The translations under genes and the position numbers were made by a program. Under the pieces are notes generated by a model, which saw only the letters and a program-made list of their open reading frames with translations, did not search any database and was not told the origin of the DNA. Below are positions 12,061 through 25,515 of a DNA stretch of 64,000 nucleotides, piece after piece. The DNA is from Mallotus nudiflorus (lineage: Eukaryota; Streptophyta; Magnoliopsida; Malpighiales; Euphorbiaceae): NCBI GenBank assembly GCA_947683625.1, contig CANTUR010000381.1, forward strand, positions 62,001 through 126,000, given 5' to 3'. The number at the start of each line of letters is the position of its first letter. The first letter of the stretch is position 1.

Positions 12061-13740
12061 GCTTTGGTCATGAATTGATTGAGTTTTGGTTGATTTTCAG
12101 TTTGTGAACTCTAGGATTTCGAAATTTTTTTAACTTAGTCTAGCTTGATTCATGCAAACTCCCTTTACAAATGTGATTCCTAGTAGCTCAATCTACCTCT
12201 AGGAATTTTTGTATAATTTTTGGAATTTATTTTGATTTTTGGTGAATTTTGAATATTTAAATAATATTTTAGGAATTTTCGGGAATTAATTATAAAAATA
12301 GCAAATAATAATAATAATTGACATTTTGGTGTTATTATGTGTTGAGATAAATTTTAGGGTAAGGTAGATAATTTTAAGAAGATTATACAATTTTTAGGAA
12401 TTTTTATACCTTATGTCAAAATTAAATAATTAGGCTAATTTTGAAAATTTTGGTTAAAAAGGTTATGAAATTTGATGAATGAGGTTATTAGTGAATAATA
12501 TGAATTTTAGGACTCAAACTATAATTTTTGAGATTTTTATACTATTTTTATAAATATATTTGAGTTTATGCCAAAAATTTGATTTTTAGTAAATAATACT
12601 TTTGGGAAAAAAAAATAATATTTTTGGTTGATTAAATATTTTTTTTATATAATATTGGGAGGAATTATCTTGAGAAAAATTATTTTTAGATGATTGGATA
12701 ATTTTAAGGAAAATTTTGTATATATATATAGCATTATGTAATTTATATATATATACTAGGGGTAAAAATGTAATTTTACACTAAATATGATAAATATATA
12801 TTTTAATTAGTTTTATTAGTATTTAAAGGGTTTAGATAAATTTTATAAATTAATTGATATAATTTCCTAAGTAGTGTAAAATTTTAAGTGTCCAATTTTC
12901 AATATATATATATATATATATTCATATAATATATTACAAAGGTTTTCATTTGGATAATAATTATAATTATACTATTAGTAATGGAAAACAAATTTAATTG
13001 TTTAATTTTGAATAATTGAGATTTTACACAATTTTATTTATTTTAATATGTGTAAATGGAGAAATAAATATTATTAATTTTGATACTTTTGAGTTGTGAT
13101 CTTGGTCGGGGCAAATTGTAGTCTCGGGAGCTCGACTCGAGTGTGAATGGATGTGTATTTTGGAAGTGCATTTTCTATGCAGGTCTGACTCTACCTTTGG
13201 TAGAGAGATGTCCGTTTTACAGAGGAGACTCTGTCGAAATTTCGGTAGATTTTCTCGTAAAACGTGATATCCGTAAAAATTCCTACCGTTAGTTAGGTTA
13301 AATCCTGTCTATCGAGTCTCATCCGGTTTTCATCGAGTCAGTCTGAAATTCTATTATTTTGTTGATTCCTGATTTCGATTCCTTAGTCATGTTTTAAAAA
13401 GTCGATTCATTATTTTTCTTTTAGAGCATATCGGAGCAGAAACTGTGAGACCGAGGCAGACGCGTGGTCGTCAGCCTTCACATTCATCCTGTAAGTCGAT
13501 AAAATGATCTGTGCGTGTGTTTATTTAAAGAAATGTATGCACTCGTATTTCTATTATATTGATTATATGATTTATTCAATTTAATGTTATCATTTACGAT
13601 TTAAATGCAATTTATTTATTTAAAAATCGATTTGAGAAATTTTGGTAGAACGAGCTACCTGGTGGGCCTCACCAGGACTATGTGTACATGGTAGAGATTG
13701 AGAGATGGATCCGATAAATTGTATGATTGATGAACGTTAA

Positions 13741-13937
13741 ACTGGGACGGGTGCCTCGGTAGAAGCCTTTGCTCTCGGGGACCGCCAGTGATTGGGAAGT
13801 CAATGATGGACTGGGATGGGTGCCTCGGTTGATGCCTTTGCTCTTGGGGACCGCCAGATCCATATATTTGGATTAAGTGAATGACTACGGCTTGGTGCCT
13901 CGGTTGATGCCCTTTCTCTCGGGGACCGGTAGTCTAG
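13741..13937 (+). repeat. Three tandem copies of an LTR-specific repeat of about 60 bp
   Basis: Each unit contains GGTGCCTCGGT(A/T)GA.GCC followed by a CTCTCGGGGACCG.CAG-type block. Units start near 13741, 13808 and 13885. Equivalent triplets sit in the other LTRs on the minus strand (21297-21496, 29656-29854, 40783-40976), so this belongs to the family and is not specific to the locus. Confidence 0.85.
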
Positions 13938-14551
13938 TTGGAATAAGTGGGCCCGGTTGGCCATTTAGATTTTGGGTTTAGGGTTCTACCGAGATTTTTT
14001 TCAAAAGCTATACTTATATATTATAAATTATTTTCACTATAAACATATATAGTTTTCAAAAAGGTTTTCAAACCGTACAGCTCTTTTATTGACTTACTCA
14101 GTGAGGTCTGATTCCCCTCAATTTATTTTTTTTTTAGGAATTTGGGAGTTCGACCTCAGACTACCTCCACGCCGGGTTTCTTCTTCATCGGCTATTTTAT
14201 GTAGGTCATTGTAAGCTGTACTGTGTATAAATCTAGGTTGCTGCAGTAGTATATGTATTAAAGATTTGTATGGTTTAAACATAATTATGTAACCTATTTG
14301 TGTAAACCACGCTTATGTATGAGATTAAATTTGATTTATAATATGAGATGTTGAAACACATTATTATTTAAGCGGTTGAATTTGTGTATTCTGTGGAAAA
14401 TCAGTTTGATAATGTGTTCCGTATTCAAGTAAAGTTTAATATATGAATGGTTTTTATTTTCTTTTTCCTTTAGGCTTACTACGGGTTTGGGGTCCTTATG
14501 CTTACCCATTCCCTAGTGCCGGTCACGTGCCCTCGGGTTCGGGTCGTGACA

Positions 14552-14992
14552 ATTTTACCTATAAATTAATTATAAAATAATTCAGAAATTTTATTTTTTA
14601 ATTTTATTATAAATTTTTAATTCTAATAAAAAGATTTATAAATATTTAAATGAGTACTAAGTATATCATATAAGCCGTTAAAATAAAACTTTCATAAAGT
14701 CACACATTCAACTTCCAAAAAAATTATATAAAAAAATAATTTTTTTTATTGTAAAAAAATTTCACGCCATAATTCTCTAAATTATAAGATATAATTCCTA
14801 ATAATTTACAATTTAAAAATTTATGATAAAATTGAAAAAGTAATAAAACTTATAATGTTTTATAATTAATACTTCAGTTATTTATGGAAAAATATATGGA
14901 TAAACAGTATTAAAAATCATATAATTTTTACGTTATTTCAAAATTATTTGTTTTAAATTTTTTTTTATATTTACAAAAGGAGTATTACAACA

Positions 14993-15066
<74 letters not shown>

Positions 15067-15082
15067 GCATATATTTTCCCTA
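14552..15082. other. AT-rich spacer with (AT)n at 14997-15062
   Basis: Low-complexity DNA between the solo LTR and the SINE-like piece. About 33 AT dinucleotides fill 14997-15062. Nothing else is recognised. Confidence 0.7.
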
Positions 15083-15231
15083 GTGGAGAGGAGTGGACAT
15101 GGACACACAAGATCCATTGTCATGCCCCCACTAGGTTTGAACCGATGATCAAAGGGTTATGAGTGCCTCACCTTAGTCATTTGAGTTAGGAGTCCTAGGC
15201 AGCAGCAAAAAAAAAAAAAAAAAAAAAAAAA
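15083..15231 (-). mobile_element. SINE-like piece with poly(A) block
   Basis: On the minus strand, CTCAAATGACTAAGG (A-box-like) is followed about 35 bp later by CGGTTCAAACC (B-box-like). This is the spacing of a tRNA-derived Pol III promoter. A run of 25 A's on the plus strand (15207-15231) lies at the head side, which is the wrong side for a normal SINE tail. The tail side abuts the (AT)n tract. It may be a truncated SINE, or a tRNA-like segment next to an unrelated poly(A). Confidence 0.35.
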
Positions 15232-15394
15232 CTTTTTAATACCTTAAATTTTATTTTCATCACTTGAAAATCTAATAAAATTAGCTTACATGATTACCGA
15301 TGAAAGAATATTTAGTAAATATAATTTTATATGCCAGGTATCGAAATAAATTTTACTAGAGATCACTTAATTTTACAGTTAGAAAAGCTCTAGA

Positions 15395-16574
15395 AGAGGG
15401 TAAATATGAATTTTGTGAAGATTAAAGGAAAATTGGCACATTAAAAATAAATTAATATGAAAGTAACAAGAGATTTAAGGAAAGAATAAGAGCAATGATC
15501 AAAGGATTTATAGTGGTTCATATTATAACCAATTACTACCCAATTTATTCTTAAGTTAAAATTTTGAATTTCCCTTAATCTTATTCAATAAGATTGTTAC
15601 AAAAGATGTTTTTGATGGCTCAACACCAAACCTCATACAAAAGGCTCATTTACAACTTTACAATACAAGTGTTTTGCAAAGGCTAGCACTCAACTTTTGA
15701 TTATCAAGATCCTTACTACCCACTTCTTTAAATAAAAAAAAAAGAATAGATAAAGGAATCCTATCACTAATACATCTCAATCCCTCACATTAGTTTGGTT
15801 ACAACTAGAACACAAATAAGAATTTGAATAATTGTTTACAAAGCCTTGAAAGCTCAATAAATTTACTAAAAAAAATTTCTCAACCAACTACCTAATTTCA
15901 AAAATGAGTTCTTTAACTTGTATTTATAATGGAGGATTAAAAACTAGCTGTTGGAGACTTAAAATTCATGCTCCAGCCTTCTCTATGTTTATTGAATTTT
16001 TTTTCTACTTTTTTCTTTTTGCAAACAATTAGACATTGACAATCAGAAGAGGCATCCTCAAGATTATGAGGCTTGAAAAACTAGGCATTATTATACTATT
16101 CTAGCCATTGCAAGACTATTAAGTGGATCGTGAGGAAGGATCATGAGGGGTGCTATCTTGAAACCCTCTGGAAGACTTGTATGGTCATAATTAGGACTAG
16201 TCTGTATATGATTATAAGTAAGCTCATGAGGGCTTCTACATTCTTGAGTGATTAAAGCTTATCTTTTTAGGACCATGAACAGTTTGGTTATGATTGGGAT
16301 AGTGCTCCTTAAGGTGCTGGACCATTTGAAAAACTTATGTTCCTTGCTCTAATCAATTCCTTAAAGCTTGTAAGGATGCTCACGATCATAATGCCACTTG
16401 TGAACAATCTTATAAGAGCAATTTAGCTAATTTTAACCTCCATTACTTTACCAATTGAGTATGGCTTTGATCCTAACTAATAAATACACTTGAATACACT
16501 TATTAGTAGTTCAAAATTGATTACTAAAGTCAAAACCAAGGTTAATTAGAAATTAATCATGAAAATGATCAACA
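15395..16574 (-). repeat. 3' LTR of the copia element
   Basis: About 1.18 kb, aligning with 34914-36122 from AAATATGAATTTT to the end (shared: TACACTTATTAGTAGTTCAAAA and CCAATTGAGCATGGCTTTGATCC-like blocks). Read on the minus strand it begins TGTTGATCA. The other end is approximate because the terminal bases have diverged. Confidence 0.75.
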
Positions 16575-16592
16575 ATCTTTCCCTTTTTAACT
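16575..16592 (-). promoter_or_regulatory. Polypurine tract of the copia element
   Basis: On the minus strand AAAAAGGGAAAGAT directly precedes the LTR start TGTTGATC. Plant copia elements commonly carry a PPT of this form against the 3' LTR, where it primes plus-strand DNA synthesis. Confidence 0.7.
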
Positions 16593-17424
16593 TTGATAAC
16601 TAATTATGAATGATAAATAATAAATCTTTAAGTGCTAGTGTATGTATATGATTAAACATTACTCCCTTTGAATATGTACCAAGGGGTTTTAAAATTCCCC
16701 CCCTCAATATATACTTAGATTTAAAAGACATAAAGTTTAAGTTTAGTTTAAATTTTAAAAGTTCATATACATTAGTGTTAAATATATGCATTCATTACAT
16801 GTATCAAGCATTAAATATCAAATTTCATTCAAAAATATTTAGTTTCTCCTCATTTGTTAAAGTGAAAAAGGGTAAAGGTAATTTCATAACTATAAAAAAA
16901 ACATAAATATATAAGCAAGATAAGAATAATTTCATTAATAAGAAACTTTCTTTATAAAGAAAAGATAATCATAATGATTAAAGGTAAACATGAAAACATA
17001 AAACACAAGAAAAAGTAATATGGTGCAAGAGAATATAACATGTAAAGCGTAAAGAAAAAATATATGAAAATAAATGATGCATGCTAAAACTAAGTGTCCT
17101 AATCTTATTGCTTATCTCCTTCTTAACCTTGATCTTTTTGATGTCCTTGATGAAGTCATTAACATTCATAACCTTGTCTTTGATAGAGGTAGTTTGCATC
17201 AAATTCAAGATGATTCATCCTATTATTAAAGTGATCAAGCCCTCTATTTACCTTATTAAAATGAGTATTAAAGTTGGATTCCATAATGGGCATCCTATCA
17301 AAGAGGGAAGACACCTATTATAGCTTATCTTTAACTCCTTGAGCCCTTCAAGAACCCTATCCCTTTGTCCTCTTCTTTTGGGTCATTTGTCGCTCTTAAA
17401 GTACTTATCCTTTTTATTCCTTCC
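16593..17424 (-). other. Unidentified internal sequence of the copia element (left piece)
   Basis: Sequence between the PPT and the chromovirus insertion point. On the minus strand, fragments such as 17208 down to 16978, and a frame from about 17310 to 17170 rich in Asn/His/Asp/Arg with a coiled-coil look, can be read, but no reverse transcriptase or RNase H motif is present. The target duplication CTTCC of the chromovirus is 17420-17424. Confidence 0.5.
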
Positions 17425-17899
17425 TGTCACGACCCGAACCCGAGGGCACGTGACCGACACTAGGGAATGGGTAAGCATAAGGCCCCCGAAACCCGTAGTA
17501 AGCCTAAAGGAAAAAGAAAATAAAACCATTCACATATTAAACTTTACTTTAAAACAAAACACATTATCAAACTGATTTTTCTCAGAATACACAAATTCAA
17601 CTGCTTAAATAATAATGTATTTCAACATCTCATATTATAAATCAGATTGAATCTTATACGCAAGTGTGGTTTACACAAATAAATTACATAATTATGTTTA
17701 AACCATATAAATCTGTAATACATATACTACTGCAGCAACCTAAATTAGTACACAGTACAGCTTATAATGACCTACATAAAATAGCCGGTGAAGAAGAAAT
17801 CTGACGTAGAGGTAGTCTGAGGTCGAACTCCCAAGCTCCTGAAAAAAATAAATTGAGGGGAATCAGACCTCACTGAGTAAGTCAATAAAAGAGCTGTAC

Positions 17900-20800
17900 T
17901 GTCACGACCCAAAACAGGGACCATGACCGGCGCTAGGGAACGGGAATTCTTTCGAATCCGGAACCCGTAGCAAGCCTAAAAATAAAATAAACATGCAATA
18001 ATAACAATAACCAATATATATGCAGCGGAAATAAAAATCATAATATCATAATATTATCCACATCAACTGGATTTAAATCAAATCTTATCTCATCACATAA
18101 ATGTATAATCTTTAATACAAATCCAGTTTCAATATAATACATCTCTTTAAAATAAAATACATGAAATCCAACACTTTAATTCACAACTACTGCAGTGTCT
18201 AAATAAAATAAATAAGACTCAAGTAGATAATTTACATAAAGAAGCCGGGGCGGAAGAAATCCGACGTATCGACCTGCTACTGAGGTCTGAGGAAGTTGAC
18301 TCTCCTGAAAAATAGTCAACGGAGGGGAGTCAGACCTCACTGAGTGAATTACTATAATATATATACATACACACTAAGTGATAATGCATACAGTCAACAG
18401 TATATATATAATATGTATATACAGGCAAATTCATACAGATGCAGAAAAATCATTTTTATATATTTTACTGAAAAATCCCAGTTTATGAAGGATCACATAG
18501 AACCCTAGAATATCGCAACCTCAGAAAATAGTGTTAAACAACACTCTAGCCACACAGGCTCACTTATTCCAAATATATCCACTTAATCCATTTGGACAGT
18601 AGACTGGCCCCGAGACACTAAGTCAACCGAGCTCCAGCAGTCTGACTGCCAGTGTGATTGGCCCCAAGACACTTGGTCAACCGAGCTCCAGCAATCACAC
18701 CCAAATCACATCTCACACATAACAATAATCATAATCAAATCATTATCCACAAATAAGTTAGTATTATAGCCTAAAGCTATAGGCGTACCGGTATGTACTC
18801 GGTCCTAGTGCTGCCCACTAGGTAGCACGTTCTATTGATATCCTTCATTAATAAATAATATAAAACATTCATTCATAAAAATAAATGATGCATGAATGTA
18901 AATGAAATAACAATATAATCCATATATATACCGGAAATATACCAAAAGTAAACTAGGTATATTTCAAGTATATATAATTCAAATGAATTCAATCAAATTA
19001 TAAATTAAGCTGGAAACGTATTTAAAAACATTTTAAATATATTTTATTCACAAAACATGCATATAATTTATTATATACCAAAAATAAACCAAAAATATAC
19101 TTAATGTAAACTTAAGAAATAATCAAATTATTTATGCATCTTTAATCAATATAAAACATGCATTTCTAAATCATGCATCCTAAGCATATATATATAGTAT
19201 AGTAACTCACCTAATACGCTCCACGAGACAGGTCCGACGGGCCTGGTCCACTAGCCCTCGGTCTCGGTGCAACTAAATAAGAAATAAATAACCGACATTA
19301 GAATAAACCTAACAGAAATCCTAGAATTCAATCTAGAGTACTAAACACAGAATCAGAATTTAGGGTTCGACTGGATATCACGTTTTACGAGAATTCTACC
19401 AAAAATCTGGCAGAACCTCCCCTGTAAAACGGACATCTCTCTACTCAAAAGAGTAGAGCCGACCCTGCAAAGAAATACACTTCGAAATACAAGCTCAACA
19501 CAATCAAAATCCCACGGTCGGACTCCAAACTACAGTCCACCGACCGGGGTCCACAAACACAGAACATATTCCAGATATACCAAAAATATCCTCACAACAT
19601 AGTAATACATCTCATAGGTAAAAATTACATAATTAACTTTGAAACACTGTAAAAACCGATTAAAACTCATTTTATTAGAAAAACCGTATATTATATATAT
19701 AATTGAAAATAATTCACGAAAAATAGTTTTAATTAGTTAAAAATACCAAATATTTTGTAGAAATCATTTTTTTATACCTTAAATAAATATTAAAACCAAT
19801 TAAATTACATTTTTAGACAATTTAGGGTAAAATTACCAAAATACCCCTATATATATAAATATACTTAAATTACTTCAAAAATTCACCAAAAATCATACAA
19901 TTACCCAAAATTAATTTTCTCAACATATTTATCCATAATATCAATATTTAAACTCAATTAACCAATTAAATTCAAATAAAAACACATTTAACCTAATTTT
20001 CTCAAATTCACATAAACTTCAATAATTCAAAATAAATACTTAGAAATTCATAAAAATTCCAAATAAATTCCTATAATTCATTTCATCACCTAATTAAACC
20101 ATAAAATCCAATTTCATAATTTAAATAATTAATTTCCGAAAATTAGAAAATAATATTAAAATATTCAAAAATACCCAAAAATCCAAAAAATATCCAAAAA
20201 TTCTACAAAAATTCATACATGTAGATTGAGCTACTAGGAACAACATTTGTGAAGGAAGTTTCCATGAATCATCCAATTCGAAGCTCAAAAAAATTGAAAA
20301 CCCTAATATGACCGAATTGGAAAAATCAAAACCTAAGCAAATCTAAACCATTTTAGCTCAAACCAAAGCTAGAATCACACTCAACAGAGCTCAAGGAGAA
20401 GAAAGAGACTGGCGGTGTCAAAAACGGTGGCCGGAGGAGGGAGAAACGGCGAAGGGAAGATTTCGGCCAAAAGAGGAAGAAATGAAGCTGCCGGCGCCGG
20501 GAAAAGGGGCTGGAGGTGGCGGAGGACGGCTGGGAACGGCGGTGGCACACCGGACGGCACACCCACGGTGAAGAAACGACGTGACAGATGCTCGGACGAC
20601 AAGGAGAAGGATCGGGAGGAAGAAGGAGACTCGGGGGCAAATGTGTAATTTTCCAATTCTTTTGTAATTTGACAAATTTTAATGTATATATGTATATATA
20701 TATACTTTATACTATATATTAAAATAATATTAAATTACACACATCAAATATACACCACACACATAAAATTTAATATTTTAATAATTTATACTAAATAAAA

Positions 20801-21158
20801 TTAATTAAATAACAATAAAACTAATAAATAATTAATAAAATATTAGGGAAATAATAAACCCTAATTAAATAATTATACACATATGTAGGCTTTATTTAGT
20901 ATTTAAAAATACGCATGAGTTCATGCAAGTCCGTAAATACATTTAAAATAATTAATAATACATTGTTTACGTGAAAATTTCCCCGAAAATGTAAGTCCCA
21001 GGAAAATTTTACGTAAAATACTGAAAATAATATACAGTAATTAAAATAGGTTTAAAATACATATCAACTCGTAAAAATATCATAATATATATACAAATTA
21101 TTGACACTGCATATCCCGGTACAGTGTAAAAATATTTTTAAAAACACGGGATATTACA
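17900..21158 (-). mobile_element. Nested solo LTR of a related second family, TSD TGTAC
   Basis: It starts TGTCACGACCCAAAACAGG and ends ACGGGATATTACA, flanked by perfect TGTAC duplications (17895-17899 and 21159-21163). The 3,259-bp body differs from the host LTR in most of its sequence but shares the plan: the same type of termini, a duplicated block near 18600-18700 (GGCCCC.AGACAC..GGTCAACCGAGCTCCAGCA) equivalent to the repeats of about 60 bp, and a GC-rich island (20398-20645). There is no internal region, so it is a solo LTR. It inserted after the host chromovirus. Confidence 0.93.
20398..20645 (-). promoter_or_regulatory. GC-rich island of the second-family LTR
   Basis: About 250 bp rich in CGG, GGC and GAAGGAG words, open in several frames on both strands, flanked by AT-rich DNA. 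Position and composition match the islands of the first family, but the sequence is not the same. It may mark the transcribed leader; this is inferred. Confidence 0.4.
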
Positions 21159-22311
21159 TGTACGGTTTGAAAACCTTTTTGAAAACTATATATATTTATA
21201 GTGAAAATAATTTATAATATATAAGTATAGCTTTTGGAAAATCTCGGTAGAACCCTAAACCCAAGTCTAAACGGCCAATTGGGCCCACTTATTCCAACTA
21301 GACTACCGGTCCCCGAGAGCAAGGGCATCAACCGAGGCACCAAGCCGTAGTCATTCACTTAATCCAAATATATGGCACTGGCGGTTCCCGAGAGCAAAGG
21401 CATCAACCGAGGCACCCATCCCAGTCCATTATTGACTTTCCAATCACTGGCGGTCCCCGAGAGCAAAGGCATCTACCGAGGCACCCGTCCCAGTTTAACA
21501 TTCATCAATCATATAATTTTGGGATCCATCTCTCAATCTCTACAATGTGCACATAGTCCTGGTGAGGCCCACCAGGTAGCTCGTTCTACCAAAATTTCTC
21601 AAATCGATTTTAAATAAATAAATTGCATTTAAATCATAAATGATAACATTAAATTGAATAAATCATATAATCAATATAATAGAAATACGAGTGCATGCAT
21701 TCTTTAAATAAACACATGCACAGATCATTTTATCAACTTACAGGATGAATGTGAAGGCTGACAACCATGCGTCTGCCTCGGTCTCACAGCTTCTGCTCCG
21801 ATATGCTCTAAAAGAAAATAATGAATCGACTTTTTAAATCATGACTAAGGCATCGAAATCAGGAATCATCAAAATAATAAAATTCTAGACTGACTCGATG
21901 AAAATCGGACGAGACTCGACAGACAGGAGTTAACCTAACTAACAGTAGGAATTTTTTTACGGGTATCACGTTTTACGAGAAAATCTACCGAAATTTCGAC
22001 AGAGTCTCCTCTGTAAAATGGACATCTCTCTACCAAAGGTAGAGCCAGACCTGCATAGAAAATGCACTTCCAAAATACACAACCATTCACACTCAAGTCG
22101 GGCTCCCAAGACTACAATTTGCCCCGACCGAGATCAAAATCTCAAAAGTATCAAAATTAATAATATTTATTTCTCCATTTACACACATATTAAAATAAAT
22201 AAAATTGTGTAAAATCTCAATTATTCAAAATTAAACAATTAAATTTGTTTTCCATTACTAATAGTATAATTATAATTATTATCCAAATGAAAACCTTTGT
22301 AGTATATTACA

Positions 22312-22313
<2 letters not shown>

Positions 22314-22366
<53 letters not shown>
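22314..22366. repeat. (AT)n microsatellite in the 3' LTR
   Basis: About 26 AT units. The matching place in the 5' LTR (about 30677-30700) has only about 12, so the tract changed length after insertion. Confidence 0.97.
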
Positions 22367-22368
<2 letters not shown>

Positions 22369-23683
22369 AAAATTGGACATTTAAAATTTTACACTACTTA
22401 GGAAATTATATCAATTAATTTATAAAATTTATCTAAACCCTTTAAATACTAATAAAACTAATTAAAATATATATTTATCATATTTAGTGTAAAATTACAT
22501 TTTTACCCCTAGTATATATATAAATTACATAATGCTATATATATATATACACAAAATTTTCCTTAAAATTATCCAATCATCTAAAACTAATTTTTTTCTC
22601 AAGATAATTCCTCCCAATATCATAAAAATATTTAATCAACCAACAATATTTTTCTCAAAAGTATTATTTAACTAAAAATCAATTTTTGGCATAAACTCAA
22701 ATATATTTATAAAAATAGTATAAAAATCTCAAAAATTATGATTTGAGTTCTAAAATTCATATTTTTCACTAATAACCTCATTTATCAAGTTTCATAACCT
22801 TTTTAACCAAAATTTCAAAAATTAGCCTAATTATTTAATTTTGACATAATGTATAAAAATTCTTAAAAAAAATTGTATAATCTTCTTAAAATTATCTACC
22901 TTACCCTAAAATTAATTTCAACACTTAATATCACCAAAATGTCAATTATCATTATTATTTGCTATTTTTATAATTAATTCCCAAAAATTCCTAAAATATT
23001 ATTTAAATATCCAAAATTCACCAAAAATCAAAATAAGTTCCAAAAATTATACAAAAATTCCTAGAGGTAGATTGAGCTACTAGGAATCACATTTGTAAAG
23101 GGAGTTTGCATGAATCAAGCTAGATTAAGTTAAAAAAAGTTCGAAACCCTAGAGTTCATAAACTGAAAATCAACCAAAACTCAATCAATTCACGATCAAA
23201 GCTTAAACAAAGGTTAGATTGAGCCTCACCGGTGCAAGGGGAGGAAATTGGCACCGGAATGGAGGAAAATGGTGGCCGGACGAAGCTTGGGTGAGTTAGA
23301 GCAAAACTCTCGGCTTCTCCTTTCCAGCAGCTTCCGGCGGCTCTGCAGGTGGCCGGAGGCAAGGGAGAAGGAAGAGGGAGTAGCAGATGGTGGCCGAAGG
23401 TGGGGGAGGCGCAGTGATGGTGGTGGTCGAAGGTTTCGCGAGGGTGGGGAGGAGGGAGCTCGGTTCTGTCTTCTTTCTCTCCAAAATATACATGTACTTA
23501 TATATATATACATATACTAATATATATACATATATATACTATATCATAAACTAATGTATACATATATATACTATACTTATTATACTACATTATGACTATA
23601 TACATATATACTATATATATATATATCATATATAAATATACATATATATATACACAATGTATATTCAAGTATAATAGTGTACC

Positions 23684-23719
<36 letters not shown>

Positions 23720-23986
23720 TATATTTGTGTATATGTATGCAACCATATACTACATGAAAATGTATACATATATATACACATGTATATAATTATACCTTAT
23801 ACTATATTATATACACATGTGAATTAATATGCACATTTAAATTAATATTTAACCTAAAATATAATGTTTTTTTTAAAAAAAAATTTATACTTTAATATAA
23901 TGCAATTTAACTATTACTAGTACTTCTCGAGAAAAATGTGTCCCTTAATATTAAAATAATTATATATATGTATGTAGGGTATTACA

Positions 23987-24001
23987 GTCTCTCCTCCTTA
24001 T
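23987..24001 (-). promoter_or_regulatory. Polypurine tract of the chromovirus
   Basis: On the minus strand AAGGAGGAGAGAC stands directly before the 3' LTR start TGTAATACCC. Confidence 0.85.
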
Positions 24002-24051
24002 ATGAATTCGTCCTCGAATTCAAGAAAAGAAAGAAAAGAGGAATTACAAAG

Positions 24052-24540
24052 CTAAGAAGAAAAGAGATACGGGAATGAAACTCGCATCTCAGCTTCAGTT
24101 TCCCAGGTACAATCCTCTGCAGAATGGTTACTCCATAACACCTTCACCATAGGTATCTCCTTAGTCCGCAGCTGTCGAATTTGGCGATCCACAATCGCCA
24201 CTGGGCACTCCTCATAAGTTAAATCATCGCTAAGCTCTACGGCTTGAGGTCGCAACACGTGAGATGGATCAGGGACGTATTTTCTCAACATGGACACATG
24301 AAACACAGGATGGATTCTCGATAGCTCGGGTGGTAACACTAGCCTATATGCCACTTCACCCACTCTAGACCGAATCTCAAATGGTCCAATGTATCTGGGA
24401 GCTAGCTTACCCTTCTTGCCAAATCTCATAACTCCTTTCATTGGAGACACCTTCAGGAACACCATGTCTCCCACCATGAAGGATACATCCTTCCTCCTGG
24501 GGTCAGCGTAACTCTTCTGTCTACTAAAGGCTGTCTTCAA
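24052..24540 (-). pseudogene. Integrase C terminus with GPF module and chromodomain-like tail
   Basis: 162 codons open to the natural stop. KLAPRYIGPFEI is the GPY/F module. HPVFHVSMLRKYVPDPSHV follows. The last part (VAIVDRQIRQL, VKVLWSNHSAEDCTWETEAEM) is the chromodomain-like region typical of Tekay/Del and related chromoviruses, which in this group guides insertion to particular chromatin. This tail is the main reason for the clade assignment. Confidence 0.92.
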
Positions 24541-25401
24541 TCACTGCTGTATGATGGGGACTTTCTCTGAAGTGATCTGCACTAACTCTGGTCCCGTTAA
24601 CTGCCTCTCACCAATCTCCCAACATAAAGGTGATCTACACTTCCTACCATATAGTGCCTCGTACGGAGCCATCTCAATGCTAGCATGATAGCTGTTATTA
24701 TAAGCAAACTCAATCAGTGGCAAGTGGAAATCCCATTGTCCTTCAAAATCCATTACACACATCCTCAGCATATCTTCTAACGTCTGGATGGTTCTCTCTG
24801 ACTGACCATCTGTCTGAGGATGGAAGGCCATGCTGAAATCCAATCTGGTACCCAAGGCCTTGTGTAATTCTTGCCAAAAGACTGAGGTAAAGGTGGCTCC
24901 TCTATCCGACACTATGCTCATAGGTACTCCATGTAGACAAACAATCCTATTGACATAAAGTCTTGCTAGTCTATCAGTAGAGTACGTCTTCTTTATAGGT
25001 AGAAAGTGTGCTGACTTAGTCAACCTGTCAATAATCACCCAAATAGCGTCATAATCTCCAGTAGTTCGAGGTAGTCCAGTTATGAAATCCATGGCTATCA
25101 TATCCCATTTCCATTCAGGAATTGGCATAGGTTGCAACAGTCCCGAGGGTCTCTGATGTTCAAGCTTTACTTGTTGGCAAGTCAAGCACCTGGATACAAA
25201 ATCTGCAATATCCTTCTTCATTCCATTCCACCAGTATGTATCCTTCAAGTTATGATACATCTTGGTAGAATCCGGATGAGCACTATATGCAGAAAAATAT
25301 GCTTCTTCCAAAATCTCCTTCCTCAAGTCATCAACATCTGGCACACAAATCCTAGTGCCCAACCGCAATATACCTTCCCTGTCAATTACAAAGTCCCGTG
25401 A
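24541..25401 (-). pseudogene. Integrase domain
   Basis: Would insert element DNA into the genome. The HHCC zinc finger is seen as HPDSTKMYH and CLTCQQVK (about 25275-25175). The catalytic core has D in MDFITGLP, D in VSDRGATFTS and E in GQSERTIQTLED, with spacing of the D,D(35)E type. The frame 25368-24541 (275 codons) is open. The stop TGA at 24541-24543 replaces a residue between IIQQ and LKTAFSRQKSYAD. Confidence 0.95.
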
Positions 25402-25515
25402 CTACCCTTGTTGCACTTCATACATGATTCTCTATAACTGGGGGTCTCTGCTTTGAGCTGCCTTAACCCGATCCAAGTATACTGATCGTACACTGAATTG
25501 AGCTAAAAGGCACTT

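Larger units (their letters stand above)
11243..14551 (+). mobile_element. Solo LTR, Tekay-like chromovirus family, TSD ATTTT
   Basis: The element starts TGTAATACCC and ends GGGTCGTGACA, the same termini as the LTRs of the full-length chromovirus at 17425-32661 but on the opposite strand. Perfect 5-bp duplications ATTTT flank it (11238-11242 and 14552-14556). At 3,309 bp it is a complete single LTR, with no internal region and no second LTR. It carries the family's (TA)n tracts, the GC-rich island (about 11779-12060) and the three-copy repeat of about 60 bp (13741-13937). A solo LTR is the expected product of recombination between the two LTRs of a full element. Confidence 0.95.
17425..23986 (-). 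repeat. 3' LTR of the chromovirus (interrupted by nested solo LTR)
   Basis: On the plus strand it runs from TGTCACGACCCGAACC to GTAGGGTATTACA. Without the 3,259-bp insertion and its 5-bp duplication it is about 3.3 kb. It contains the triplet repeat of about 60 bp (21297-21496), a long (AT)n (22314-22366) and the GC-rich island (23218-23475). Confidence 0.95.

Noticed and set aside
21372..21617. Short frames with LAVPESKGI.RGT repeats (also 13678-13863, 29733-29978, 40852-41073)
   Set aside because: They are translations of the triplet repeat inside the LTRs and recur only because the LTR recurs.
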